From Hoeflea_A sp963921345 (GTDB lineage: Bacteria > Pseudomonadota > Alphaproteobacteria > Rhizobiales > Rhizobiaceae), in assembly GCA_963921345.3 (NCBI GenBank), contig CAWUFE020000006.1, positions 186,001 through 250,000 of the forward strand: a DNA stretch of 64,000 nt, read 5' to 3'. This document shows positions 33,506 through 42,220 of this stretch, piece by piece; positions within the stretch are counted from its first letter, which is position 1, and the number at the start of each line of letters is the position of its first letter. The notes under the pieces are model-generated. The model was not told where the DNA came from and ran no database searches. It saw nothing but the letters and a program-made list of their open reading frames with translations. Both the position numbers and the translations under genes were made by a program.

Positions 33506-34822
33506 ATGCCTGAATGGTACATCACCGGCGGGCTCGCCCTTTGCGCGATCCTGCTCCTGATGTTTCTGTCGATGCCGGTCGCCTTCGCTTTCCTGGCGGT
33601 CAGCTTTGCCGGCATGTACTGGCTCGCCGGCGTTGCCGGGCTGTCGCAGGTGGTCGCCAATGCCAGCGTCGCCGTCACCCATTTCGTCTTTCTGCCGATC
33701 CCGCTGTTCCTGCTGATGGGCGAACTGTTCTTCAATGCGGGCGTGGCGCAAAAGGTCTTCGACGCGGTCGACATGCTCATCGGCCGCATGCGCGGGCGGT
33801 TGTCCTATGTGACGGTTTTCGGCGGCACGACCTTCGCCGCCCTGACCGGCACCAGCATGGGCAACACGGCCATGCTCGGTTCGCTGCTGGTGCCGGAGAT
33901 GACTCGGCGCGGCTACAAGAAACACATGTCCATGGGGCCGATCCTCGGTGTCGGCGGCCTGGCCATTCTCATCCCGCCTTCCGGTCTCGGCGTGCTGCTC
34001 GGCAGCCTCGCCAAGATCGATATCGGCCGTCTGCTGATCGCCGGCGTCCTGCCCGGACTGCTTCTGGCCGTGCTCTATCTGCTGCTGATCTTCGTCAAGA
34101 TCAGGGTCAATCCGGACTGCGTGCCCGACGACGATCCGGTCGACCACGACCTGCGCACGCGGCTGCGCGTCCTGGTCACCCACATCCTGCCGCTGTCGAT
34201 CATCATCTTCATGGTCATCGGCCTGATCCTGCTGGGCATCGCCACGCCGACGGAATCGGCCGCCTTCGGCGTGCTCGGTGTACTGATCGTCGCCTATTTC
34301 TTCGGCGGGCTGACATTTCAGGCCATCGCCAAATCCCTGCAGGGAACCGTCCGTGTGACCACCATGATCCTGCTGATCGTCGTCGCCTCGTCGACCTTTT
34401 CGCAGGTGCTGGCGTTTTCCGGCGCGACATCGGGCATGATCCGCGCGGTCTCCGGGCTGGAGTTCTCGCCTGTCATGGTGATCGTGGTGATGTTCGCCAT
34501 CCTGCTCTTCATGGGCATGTTCATGGACCAGGCCTCGATCATGATGCTGACCATTCCGATCTTCTTCCCGATCGCGGCGGCGCAGGGCTTCGACCTGGTC
34601 TGGTTCGGTATCGTCATGCTGCTGGCGCTGGAAATGAGCGGCGTCACGCCGCCCTTCGGGCTCAACCTGTTCGTCATGCTGGGCGTTGCGCCAAAAGGCA
34701 CGACCATGGCCGAGGTGGCGAAAGCCGGTCTTCCCTATCTCGGCTGCGGCCTTTTGCTGTTCGTGATGCTGGTGATGTGGCCCCAGGTGGCGCTCTACCT
34801 GCCCTCGCTCATGGAGAACTGA
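33506..34822 (+). CDS. dctM: TRAP transporter large permease DctM
   Basis: The 438-residue protein has the DctM signatures GTTFAALTGTSMGNTAMLGSL, GGLAILIPPSGLGVLLGSLA and GVTPPFGLNLFVMLG, with about 12 membrane segments. The start ATG 33506 follows GGAGG. It is followed after 3 bp by the LigF-like GST gene, showing tight coupling of transport and the downstream enzymes. Confidence 0.94.
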   Translation: MPEWYITGGLALCAILLLMFLSMPVAFAFLAVSFAGMYWLAGVAGLSQVVANASVAVTHFVFLPIPLFLLMGELFFNAGVAQKVFDAVDMLIGRMRGRLSYVTVFGGTTFAALTGTSMGNTAMLGSLLVPEMTRRGYKKHMSMGPILGVGGLAILIPPSGLGVLLGSLAKIDIGRLLIAGVLPGLLLAVLYLLLIFVKIRVNPDCVPDDDPVDHDLRTRLRVLVTHILPLSIIIFMVIGLILLGIATPTESAAFGVLGVLIVAYFFGGLTFQAIAKSLQGTVRVTTMILLIVVASSTFSQVLAFSGATSGMIRAVSGLEFSPVMVIVVMFAILLFMGMFMDQASIMMLTIPIFFPIAAAQGFDLVWFGIVMLLALEMSGVTPPFGLNLFVMLGVAPKGTTMAEVAKAGLPYLGCGLLLFVMLVMWPQVALYLPSLMEN

Positions 34823-34825
34823 TCC

Positions 34826-35659
34826 GTGTCCCTCGTGCTCTATCACAACAACTCCTCCGTCTGCGCGGCCAAGGTGCGGGTGGCGCTGGCCGAAAAGCAG
34901 CTCGACTGGGAGAGCCGGATGATGGCGCTGAACGGCGATCAATTCGCGCCCGAATATTTGGCGCTGAACCCGAATGCCGTGGTGCCGACGCTGGTGCATG
35001 ACGGCCGCGCGATCATCGAATCCTCGGTTATTCTGGAGTATCTCGAAGACGCCTTTCCGCAGCGACCGCTGCGTCCGGCCGACCCCTATTTCGCGGCGCT
35101 CGCGCGGCTCCTGACGAGCCGACTGGACTTCGGTGAGGCCAGTATCCACTACGCCGCATCGGTCCTGACCTACGCGATCGCCTACCGGCACAAGCTGATC
35201 GAGGAGGCCGGCGGAACGGACCGCGACCGGCTGATTGCGGCGATCGACCGCAACATGAACCCAAAAAGCCGACGCTGGCTGGAGGACGTGGTCTTCAACG
35301 GCATCCATTCGCCGGTTTTCGTCGATGCGATCATGGACTTCGACCGGTTGCTGGCGAAGTTCGAGCGGCTTCTGTCAGAAACAAAGTGGCTGACGGGCGA
35401 TGCCTATTCCATCTCCGATACGTGCTTTACCTCCTACATGATCCGGCTGGACCTTCTTCAGACGGACTTTCTGTGGCGTGAGCGGCCCCACGTCTCGGCC
35501 TGGTACGATCGGCTGAAGGCGCGTCCGAGCGCAGCAGCGGTCTTTGACGTCTACTACCCGTCGAGTATCGAGACCCTGACGTCGCGGGGACGCGAAGTGG
35601 CGGAGGAAATGCAGGTGATCGTGGAGCGAGCGAGGACGAAGGACGGTGAGCGGATATGA
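34826..35659 (+). CDS. Glutathione S-transferase, LigF beta-etherase-like
   Basis: The 277-residue protein starts with GTG 34826. The N-terminal thioredoxin-like domain has the GSH-binding cis-Pro segment VVPTLVHDG and ESSVILEYLEDAFPQRPLRPADP, which closely follows the LigF-type beta-etherase pattern. An all-helical C-domain follows. Size and sequence fit the bacterial beta-aryl-etherase branch, where GSH displaces an aryl ether. With the LigM-like gene in the same operon this suggests ether or methoxy-aromatic breakdown. Other GST reactions such as dehalogenation or isomerisation remain possible. Confidence 0.82.
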   Translation: MSLVLYHNNSSVCAAKVRVALAEKQLDWESRMMALNGDQFAPEYLALNPNAVVPTLVHDGRAIIESSVILEYLEDAFPQRPLRPADPYFAALARLLTSRLDFGEASIHYAASVLTYAIAYRHKLIEEAGGTDRDRLIAAIDRNMNPKSRRWLEDVVFNGIHSPVFVDAIMDFDRLLAKFERLLSETKWLTGDAYSISDTCFTSYMIRLDLLQTDFLWRERPHVSAWYDRLKARPSAAAVFDVYYPSSIETLTSRGREVAEEMQVIVERARTKDGERI

Positions 35660-36455
35660 TCTCGACGTCGCAGCGGCCGCAGCCCTGCAGTCCAGCTACG
35701 AGCAATGGTCGGCACAAGCGGCGGGTCTGCCGAATGCCCGGCTCGATCTGAGCTACGGGCCGCATCCCCGCCAGCAGCTTGATGTCTTCTCTGCCGGTCC
35801 CGAAGCCCCGGCGATCGTGTTTTTCCACGGCGGTTACTGGAAAGCCGGTTCGAAGGACGCCCGGCGCTTTCCGGCGAAGCCCTGGAACGCGCTGGGCGTC
35901 TCCTGGATTGCGGTCAACTATCGCCTGACGCCCGATCATGAACTGGCCGACTGTGTCGCCGATACGCGCGCAGCGGTTGCTTGGCTGGCCGCCCATGCCG
36001 ATACGCTCGATCTCGATCCGGCAAACCTGCACCTCGCCGGCAATTCTGCCGGGGCACACCTGGCGGCGATGGCCGCGGCGGCGGAATGGGCCGGAGCGGC
36101 ACGACCAACGGGAATTCGCTCGCTGTGCGGCATCAGCGGCCTCTTCGATCTGCAGCCGCTGTTGCACGAGGTCGCCAATGCCTGGCTCGGACTCACCGAG
36201 GCGTCGGCCCGGGACCTCAGCCCGCAAAACCAGATGCCGCCGCCCACCATGCCCATATTGATCGGTTGTGGCGGCGCGGAAACCGCTGAGTTCAAGACCC
36301 AGTCCAACCGTTACGCGGACCTTTGCCGGATGGCGGGCAATACCGTCGACCGGTTCGAAAGCCCGGATTCGGATCATTTTCGCATTATCGGTGAGTTCGG
36401 CTCGCCCGGTTCACCGCTCTTTTCCCGCCTGCAACGTCATATAGCGAGCAGTTGA
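35646..36455 (+). CDS. Alpha/beta hydrolase, kynurenine-formamidase-like
   Basis: GTG 35646 overlaps the end of the GST gene by 14 bp. The 269-residue hydrolase has HGGYW near residue 60, the nucleophile elbow AGNSAGAH (Asn replaces the usual His before Ser) and a late DSDHFR carrying the likely catalytic His. It is a paralogue of the hydrolase at 1346, also beside a TRAP transporter. It is the last gene of the rightward operon and converges with the GMC oxidoreductase (15 bp). Confidence 0.85.
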   Translation: MSGYDLDVAAAAALQSSYEQWSAQAAGLPNARLDLSYGPHPRQQLDVFSAGPEAPAIVFFHGGYWKAGSKDARRFPAKPWNALGVSWIAVNYRLTPDHELADCVADTRAAVAWLAAHADTLDLDPANLHLAGNSAGAHLAAMAAAAEWAGAARPTGIRSLCGISGLFDLQPLLHEVANAWLGLTEASARDLSPQNQMPPPTMPILIGCGGAETAEFKTQSNRYADLCRMAGNTVDRFESPDSDHFRIIGEFGSPGSPLFSRLQRHIASS

Positions 36456-36470
36456 TTGCGGCTTTGTTGC

Positions 36471-38090
36471 TTATCCGTCGCGCCGATCCTCCAGGATCAT
36501 GTCGCTTGCCTTTTCGGCGATCATGTTCACCGCCGCATTCGTGTTGCCCGAGACGATGGACGGCATGACCGAGGCGTCGACCACCCGCAGGCCCGCGACA
36601 TCGCGCACCCGGCACCTTGCATCGAGCGGCGCGTCGTCGCAATCGCCCATCGCCACCGTTCCGACCGGATGGAAGATCGTCGTCACCCGGTCGGCAATGG
36701 CCTGCAGAAGCGTTTCATGGCCGGCGTCGGCCAGTTCGGGGCCGGGCCAGGTCTCCGTTTCGATGGCCTCGCGCAGCGGCGAATGGCGGCAGATTTCCTG
36801 CGCCCTTCGCAGTCCGTTGACGATCGTCCTCCGATCCCGTTCGGTGGAGAGGTAGTTGGGGCACAGAAGCGGCGGCGCCATCGGATCGGCCGAAGCAAGG
36901 CGGATGTGACCGCGGCTTTCGGGACGGATCGGGCAAATCGACACGCTGAAACCCGACCAGGGATGAAATCCCTCGGCCGGATTGTCGCTCGACCAGGGCA
37001 CGACGTGAAACTGGATATCCGGCCGCGACACCTCTTCGGTGCTGCGCAGAAAGGAGAAGACCGGCGCCGCACCCATGGTCAGCGGGCCGCGCCGCCGTGC
37101 CGCGAACTCCAGTCCCATGGCAAGTTTGCCCAAGCGGGAATTGAGCCGGTCGTTGAGGGTCGGGATCCGCACCCTATAGGCGTTGTGGAACTTCAGGTGG
37201 TCCTGCAAACCCGACCCGACCCGCGGCCGGTCGAGAACCGGATCGACCCCCATTTCCTTCAGATGCTTCGCGGGCCCGATACCGGACAGCATCAGGATCT
37301 GCGGCGAGCCGATCGCCCCGGCGCACAGGACGATTTCGCGCGTGGCTTCGACGGTAACGGGTTGGCCGGATGGCCCCGGCAGGAGCACACCCGTGGCCTG
37401 CTGGCCTTCGACAGCGACGCGCAAAACATGGGCGTCCGTCAGCACGGTGAGATTCCGCCGCCCCCGCACCGGCCGCAGATAGGCATCGGCGGCGCTGACG
37501 CGCCAGCCCTTCCAGCTTGTCGTCTGGTAATAGCCGACGCCCTCCTGCAATGCACCGTTGCAATCGGGATTGTCCGGCAGTCCCGCGGCGATGGCCGATT
37601 GGCGGAACAGATCGGTGACGGCGAACTGCGCCCGCCCGTCGGAAACGCCGACGGGGCCGTCCGCGCCGTGCAGGTCATCGCCGCCGCGCTCCTGCCGTTC
37701 GGCCCGTTTGAACCAGGGCAGCACATCATCGAACGACCAGCCCTTCGCAACACGACCCCAGCCGTCATAGTCCTGCCGCTGGCCGCGCACATAGATCAGG
37801 CCGTTGATGGCGCTCGAGCCGCCAAGTCCCCTGCCGCGTGGCCAGTCGAGGCGCCGGCCGTTCAGATGCGGCTCGGGTACGGTGCGATAGCACCAGTCAT
37901 GGCGGGGGTTGCCGATGGTCTTGAAATAGCCGACCGGCAGCCGGATCCATGGCGACCGGTTTCTGCCACCGGCTTCGATCAGCAGAACCCGGATTTTCGG
38001 ATCTGCGCTCAGCCGGTTGGCGAGCACGCAACCGGCGGTGCCCGCACCGACGATGATGGTGTCCCACTGCCGGTTCAGGTCGTCAGTCAC
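36471..38090 (-). CDS. GMC-family FAD oxidoreductase (choline-dehydrogenase/alcohol-dehydrogenase-like)
   Basis: The 539-residue flavoprotein has the FAD motif VGAGTAGCVLANRLS at its start, the GMC signature 1 GRGLGGSSAINGLIYVRG and signature 2 GAIGSPQILMLSGIGP. The active-site His is in FHPVGTVAMG and the partner Asn in SGNTNAAVNMIAEKASD. Such enzymes oxidise primary alcohols, including aryl or polyethylene-glycol alcohols. It is the third gene after the propeller and unknown genes. Confidence 0.93.
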   Translation of the reverse strand: MTDDLNRQWDTIIVGAGTAGCVLANRLSADPKIRVLLIEAGGRNRSPWIRLPVGYFKTIGNPRHDWCYRTVPEPHLNGRRLDWPRGRGLGGSSAINGLIYVRGQRQDYDGWGRVAKGWSFDDVLPWFKRAERQERGGDDLHGADGPVGVSDGRAQFAVTDLFRQSAIAAGLPDNPDCNGALQEGVGYYQTTSWKGWRVSAADAYLRPVRGRRNLTVLTDAHVLRVAVEGQQATGVLLPGPSGQPVTVEATREIVLCAGAIGSPQILMLSGIGPAKHLKEMGVDPVLDRPRVGSGLQDHLKFHNAYRVRIPTLNDRLNSRLGKLAMGLEFAARRRGPLTMGAAPVFSFLRSTEEVSRPDIQFHVVPWSSDNPAEGFHPWSGFSVSICPIRPESRGHIRLASADPMAPPLLCPNYLSTERDRRTIVNGLRRAQEICRHSPLREAIETETWPGPELADAGHETLLQAIADRVTTIFHPVGTVAMGDCDDAPLDARCRVRDVAGLRVVDASVMPSIVSGNTNAAVNMIAEKASDMILEDRRDG

Positions 38091-38107
38091 GGATCAGGCC
38101 CGGTTTT

Positions 38108-38173
38108 TCCGTCCCGCCCCAGGAGAAGGGCAGGACGGGCGCTGATTGGCCCGGTCCCCCCGGGGGCCGGGCC
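38108..38173 (-). other. Two hairpins between the unknown gene and the GMC gene
   Basis: GGCCCGG (38148-38154) pairs with CCGGGCC (38167-38173) around an inner C-run/G-run. CCGTCC (38109-38114) pairs with GGACGG (38133-38138). Both lie in the 104-bp space between two genes read leftward. Neither is followed by a U-run on the transcribed strand, so they look like message-processing or attenuating structures. Confidence 0.6.
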
Positions 38174-38194
38174 GTGCGCGGTTTCGAAGCGCAT

Positions 38195-38764
38195 TCAAAT
38201 GAAATGCTGCACGTCCTTCATCATCGGTCCGACCGAGTAGCGCGGTTTGGGCCGGCGATCGCCCCAGCGATCTTCATCGACCGGTACCGTCGTGATGCGA
38301 TGCTTGAGGCTGCGCCCGCGGCCGGCATCTTCCAGCAACGCTTCGGACGCCCCCTCCGGCAACGTGCACAGCAGCTGATAGCCGCGCGGTAGCGTGTCGC
38401 CCTCGCCGCCGGCTGCTGCGATGAGATCGCCGGGCAGCCGCAGCGAATCGAGCCTGTGGCCGTTCAGGGTCACCGAGCCGATCGTTTCGTCGAGATTGAC
38501 AAGTCGCCAGGCCAGCCGCGCGACACAGATACGGGCCGCACCGATCAGCACGGCGGGGCTGATCAGGGCGCCGCCGCCGACCGCCGTGACGGCATAGGCC
38601 GGCCGGCAGGCCTCCCCGTCTTCGATCTGCTGGTGGGTGCCGTTGCACAGGAAGTTCACCGGCTTGACCGCATCGTCGACGAACACCCGGTCGATGACGA
38701 TATCCGGGGTCGTGATCGCGCCTTCCGGGCCTTCGACATGTGGCTTGAAAAGAAACAGGGACAT
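38195..38764 (-). CDS. Conserved-looking hypothetical protein
   Basis: I do not recognise this 189-residue protein. It has no signal peptide or membrane segment, is rich in Gly/Ala/Leu in the middle (TAVGGGALISPAVLIGAARICVARL), contains the segment NLDETIGSVTLNGHRLDSL, and ends with a basic patch DEDRWGDRRPKPRYSVGPMMKD. It is placed 12 bp after the BNR-propeller gene and before the GMC oxidoreductase, so it is in the same operon and likely the same pathway. It could be an accessory or structural subunit. Confidence 0.75.
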   Translation of the reverse strand: MSLFLFKPHVEGPEGAITTPDIVIDRVFVDDAVKPVNFLCNGTHQQIEDGEACRPAYAVTAVGGGALISPAVLIGAARICVARLAWRLVNLDETIGSVTLNGHRLDSLRLPGDLIAAAGGEGDTLPRGYQLLCTLPEGASEALLEDAGRGRSLKHRITTVPVDEDRWGDRRPKPRYSVGPMMKDVQHFI

Positions 38765-38776
38765 TGTTCTACCTCT

Positions 38777-39751
38777 CTAGACCGGCGCCCAGGTGATCAT
38801 GCGGATTTCGCCGAGCTCGCGCTTCATCTTGGTCCAGCTCCCGCCGCCGTCCGTGCTCTTGAAGATCTGGCCGAAGATTGTTGCCGCGAACAGCAGGCTG
38901 GTGTCGGCCGCGTTGGTGCCGATCGACCACAGTGTGCTGTTCGGCGCATGCGACAGCTCGGCGACTTTCCAGCTTTCGCCGAAGTCGCGGCTGATCAGAA
39001 ACACACCGGCTTCGCCCGAGGGTTTGTCGCCCACCGAGGCAATGACCACGTCGCTGTTTTCGGCCGGCTGCTTGAGGCTGCGGAAATAGTCCCACTTCGC
39101 CTGCGGGATCTGCAGCTGCTCCCAGGTGTCGCCATTGTCCGTCGACCGGTGCACCCCGTCTTCCGTCGAGCACAGGATGGTGCGACTCCCGTCGGCGTGG
39201 TCGCGAAACACCAGGTCGTGGGTGTCGTTGTCGTGCAGGCCGCGAATGACGATTTCCCATGATCGGCCGCGGTCGGTCGAGCGGAACACGCCGTCGATCT
39301 CCACCGTGATCCAGATCGTGTCCCGGTCGCGCGGGTCGAAATGGATCGACGTGATCCGGCTGGTGTTGATGAACCAGCATTCGGTCGAGGCGTCGAGATT
39401 GGAGCGGATCCAGGTCTCGCCATCGTCCTCGGAAATGAAGATCTCGCCAGGCCGGGTGCCGCAGACGATGAAGTTCGGGTCGTGCGGATCCTGGGCGATC
39501 TGCAGGATATGCAGGCTGTCCATGGGCGACGGGATGTAGTCGAAACGGCCCTTTTCCTCGGTATAGCGGTAAAGCCCCTGGTCGGACCCCGCCAGCACCT
39601 GTCCGGGCCGGTCGGCATGGGTGTGAACCGCCCACACCCGGGCCTCGTTGTAGAACCCGCCGGTCGGCGTCAGCAGCCGGTTCCAGCTCTGCCCCTCGTC
39701 CTCACTGAACCACACGCTCTGCATGGTGGCTGCGTAGGCTTTATACTTCAT
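38777..39751 (-). CDS. BNR/Asp-box beta-propeller protein
   Basis: ATG 39751 after AAGGGGAG is preferred over a GTG 24 bp upstream. The 324-residue protein has six or more repeats with the Asp-box pattern S-x-D-x-G-x-x-W, e.g. SEDEGQSW, SEDDGETW, STDRGRSW, STDNGDTW, SRDFGESW and STDGGGSW. This predicts a sialidase- or photosystem-assembly-like propeller. No signal peptide is seen, so it is probably cytoplasmic. It heads the operon with the unknown and GMC genes under a GCCCACTA promoter. An enzymatic or substrate-binding role is uncertain. Confidence 0.85.
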   Translation of the reverse strand: MKYKAYAATMQSVWFSEDEGQSWNRLLTPTGGFYNEARVWAVHTHADRPGQVLAGSDQGLYRYTEEKGRFDYIPSPMDSLHILQIAQDPHDPNFIVCGTRPGEIFISEDDGETWIRSNLDASTECWFINTSRITSIHFDPRDRDTIWITVEIDGVFRSTDRGRSWEIVIRGLHDNDTHDLVFRDHADGSRTILCSTEDGVHRSTDNGDTWEQLQIPQAKWDYFRSLKQPAENSDVVIASVGDKPSGEAGVFLISRDFGESWKVAELSHAPNSTLWSIGTNAADTSLLFAATIFGQIFKSTDGGGSWTKMKRELGEIRMITWAPV

Positions 39752-40089
39752 CGCACTCCCCTTCCAGGCGCGCACAGCGTCGCCGAACCGCCGAAAATCT
39801 TTTATCTGCCCACTATGTGCCCACTAGTGAAAAAGTCAATTTAAAAATTCCGATTTTGATGCCTTCGTTGGCGCCAAAATTCACCGGGATAGGCGTAGGC
39901 TAGGGGCTGATTCTCGAGGATTTTCTGGATGGTTGCGCAGCGCAACAGGATCGAAAGCAACCGGTCACGACAGGGCTGCTTTTCCAGATGGTCTCAGTTC
40001 CGCCGAAGTAGATTTCATACGACCGGCGCCGGACCGTTACACTATCCTTTAGAAAGCAAAAAGCCCAAACATGAGGAAAATCGGCAATT
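39752..40089. other. Intergenic region with promoter, otherwise empty
   Basis: This 338-bp stretch contains the GCCCACTA site 4 near its left end and no convincing gene. The rest, between the propeller promoter and the stop of the SDR gene, is less GC-rich. I see no terminator with a U-run, tRNA or repeat in it. Confidence 0.6.
39808..39839 (-). promoter_or_regulatory. GCCCACTA tandem-repeat operator, site 4, with promoter
   Basis: Two perfect copies of GCCCACTA (39808-39815 and 39819-39826) repeat with an 11-bp period. On the minus strand TTGACT (39839-39834), 16 bp, CATAGT (39817-39812) gives a promoter in the same register as sites 1 and 2. It serves the propeller-unknown-GMC operon, about 57 bp before the ATG. 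Confidence 0.75.
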
Positions 40090-40821
40090 TCAACTCAGCA
40101 TCTGACCACCCGGAACCTGATCCACGGGTGTGATCTCGATTGAGCTTACGTTGACGTGCAAGGGTGTGCTGAGTGCATATTGTATCGCCTCGGCAATGTC
40201 TCTTGGATCAAGAAGCCGAATTTCCGAGACAAACGCAGCGCGCGCCTGGTGATCGGCAAATGCTGTGTCGAAAAAGCCGGTTTCCGTCCGACCGGGGCAG
40301 ATCTCCGTGTGCCTGATTTTGGTTCCGCTCAATTCCATCCGCAAATGTCGCGACAGCGAACGGATGGCGCCTTTGCTTGCGCCATAAACCGGAAGTCCCA
40401 ACGGGTAAAGGCTGGCGATGGAACCCATCGCCACGATGTGTCCCCGTTTGCGCCGGATCATCGACGGCAGGACGGCGCGCAGCACGTGAATCGACGCCGT
40501 GACGTTCACCTCGATCATCTCGTCGACTTGATCGGGACGAGTGCCTAGAAAACCTTCCGCCAACCCGTGCGCCAACCCGGCATTGTTGATGAGCACATCG
40601 AAGTCCCGGCCGGCGAGCGCATCGTAGAGGGCGTCGGTCCGACGGACATCCATGGCCATCGTTTCGCAGCCGGATTGCGTGGCGAGGTCCGCCAACCGGC
40701 CTTCATGCTTGTCCATCGCAACGACATCGATGTCATTGTCGACCAGCATTCTCACGCAGGCTGCTCCGATTCCGCTGGAAGCGCCGGTGACCAATGCAGA
40801 CTGGTATGAATGAATAGGCAC
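40090..40821 (-). CDS. Short-chain dehydrogenase/reductase
   Basis: GTG 40821 after GGAGGAAC is chosen; an upstream frame to 40977 overlaps the DctM gene and lacks a ribosome site. The 243-residue SDR has TGASSGIG (residues 12-19), INNAG, Ser in MGSIASLYPLGLP and YGASK. The ending QVPGGQMLS is unlike membrane SDRs. The gene follows dctM by 65 bp in the same direction, so it may be the last gene of the third TRAP operon. The substrate is unknown. Confidence 0.88.
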   Translation of the reverse strand: MPIHSYQSALVTGASSGIGAACVRMLVDNDIDVVAMDKHEGRLADLATQSGCETMAMDVRRTDALYDALAGRDFDVLINNAGLAHGLAEGFLGTRPDQVDEMIEVNVTASIHVLRAVLPSMIRRKRGHIVAMGSIASLYPLGLPVYGASKGAIRSLSRHLRMELSGTKIRHTEICPGRTETGFFDTAFADHQARAAFVSEIRLLDPRDIAEAIQYALSTPLHVNVSSIEITPVDQVPGGQMLS

Positions 40822-40886
40822 GTTGTTCCTCCTGACTGGCGACAGAATTTTCCGGAAGAACGGAAACCGGTTACCCAACAGGTGAA

Positions 40887-42197
40887 CTAGTCCAGCAGCC
40901 TTTCCGGCAGAAAGGTGATGATCTCCGGAAATGCGATCACGAGCGCGATGACAACCAGATCCGCCAGCAGGAACCACAGGATTCCGCGAAAAATGTCGGT
41001 CAGGCTGACAAGGTCCCCGACGACCCCTTTGATGACGAAGACGTTGATGCCGATTGGCGGCGTGATCATGCCGATCTCGAGCAGCTTTGCCAGGTACACA
41101 CCGAAGAAAATCAAACCGATCCCGGCTTCATCCAAAATCGGCAAAAAGACAGGCAACGTCAGGAGCATGGCGCCGATCGGTTCGAGAAACATGCCCAATA
41201 TGAGATAAACGATCGTGATTCCGATCAGCAGGATCAGCGGATCGGCCTGGAGCCCGATGATTGCCGAGGTAAACAGGTCCTGGGTTCCGGAGAGGGACAA
41301 AAGCCGCGTCAGCAGGTTGGCGCCGATGGCGATAATGAACAGCGTCCCCGTCGTTGTCAGGGTCTCGATCGTCGAGTCGTAGAGGACCTTCAATGTCAGC
41401 GAACGGTTGAACAGCGCCACCAGAATCGACGCTGCCGCACCGATGGCACCGGCCTCCGTGGCCGTGAACAGCCCCGTAAACATGCCGCCGAGAATGATGA
41501 CGACGATCGACACCAGCGGCCAGGTGGGTCGAAGCACCTCGATTTTCTCTCGGAGTGCGTGCGTTTCGGTCACCGGCTGCGCCAGATCCGGATTGAGCTT
41601 GACCCGGATGATGATCAGCGCAGCGTAGGCAATCGCCGTCAGCAGCCCGATGCCGATGCCGCCCAGGAACAGTTTCCCGATATTGACCTCGGCGAAGATC
41701 CCGAAAAGGATCAGCAGCACGCTGGGCGGGATGAGCGCACCGAGCGTGCCGGCCGCAGCCACGGCACCGGTCGCCAGGCTCGGCGCATAGTTGAAGCGCA
41801 CCATTTCGGGGATTGCGATACGCCCCATGGCCGCTGCGCAGGCGATGCTCGATCCGGTGACCGATGCGAAACCCGCACAGGCAAAAACCGACGCCACGGC
41901 CACCCCGCCGGGCAGCCGGGCGAGCCAGATTCGACAGGCCTCGAACAGGCCCTTTGTCAGGCCTGCGTGATAGCAGACGTAGCCCATCATCAGGAACATG
42001 GGGATGGCCGACAAGGTCCAGGTGGCGGCGAATTTGTAGGTGACAGCCGACAGAATACCCCATGCCGGCGTAAAGCCGAGCATCAACCAAATGCCGCCGA
42101 AGGACACCATCCCGAGGGCAATCGCGATCGGAACGCGCAGCAACAGAAGCAGGACCAGAACGACGATGCTCAGGAGGCCGATGGTTTCAAACGACAT
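40887..42197 (-). CDS. dctM: TRAP transporter large permease DctM
   Basis: The 436-residue permease shows ASVTGSSIACAAAMGRIAIPEM, GTLGALIPPSVLLILFGI and GMITPPIGINVFVIKG, the DctM pattern, with about 12 membrane segments. It starts 23 bp after dctQ. Together they form the third TRAP system in the window. Confidence 0.93.
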   Translation of the reverse strand: MSFETIGLLSIVVLVLLLLLRVPIAIALGMVSFGGIWLMLGFTPAWGILSAVTYKFAATWTLSAIPMFLMMGYVCYHAGLTKGLFEACRIWLARLPGGVAVASVFACAGFASVTGSSIACAAAMGRIAIPEMVRFNYAPSLATGAVAAAGTLGALIPPSVLLILFGIFAEVNIGKLFLGGIGIGLLTAIAYAALIIIRVKLNPDLAQPVTETHALREKIEVLRPTWPLVSIVVIILGGMFTGLFTATEAGAIGAAASILVALFNRSLTLKVLYDSTIETLTTTGTLFIIAIGANLLTRLLSLSGTQDLFTSAIIGLQADPLILLIGITIVYLILGMFLEPIGAMLLTLPVFLPILDEAGIGLIFFGVYLAKLLEIGMITPPIGINVFVIKGVVGDLVSLTDIFRGILWFLLADLVVIALVIAFPEIITFLPERLLD

Positions 42198-42220
42198 GGA
42201 TCAGCGCTTCCGGTGTCGGG

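Noticed and set aside
32030..35308. 1092-residue open frame on the minus strand
   Set aside because: It is antisense to the complete dctPQM and GST genes. The Asp/His/Arg-rich low-complexity product has no domain.
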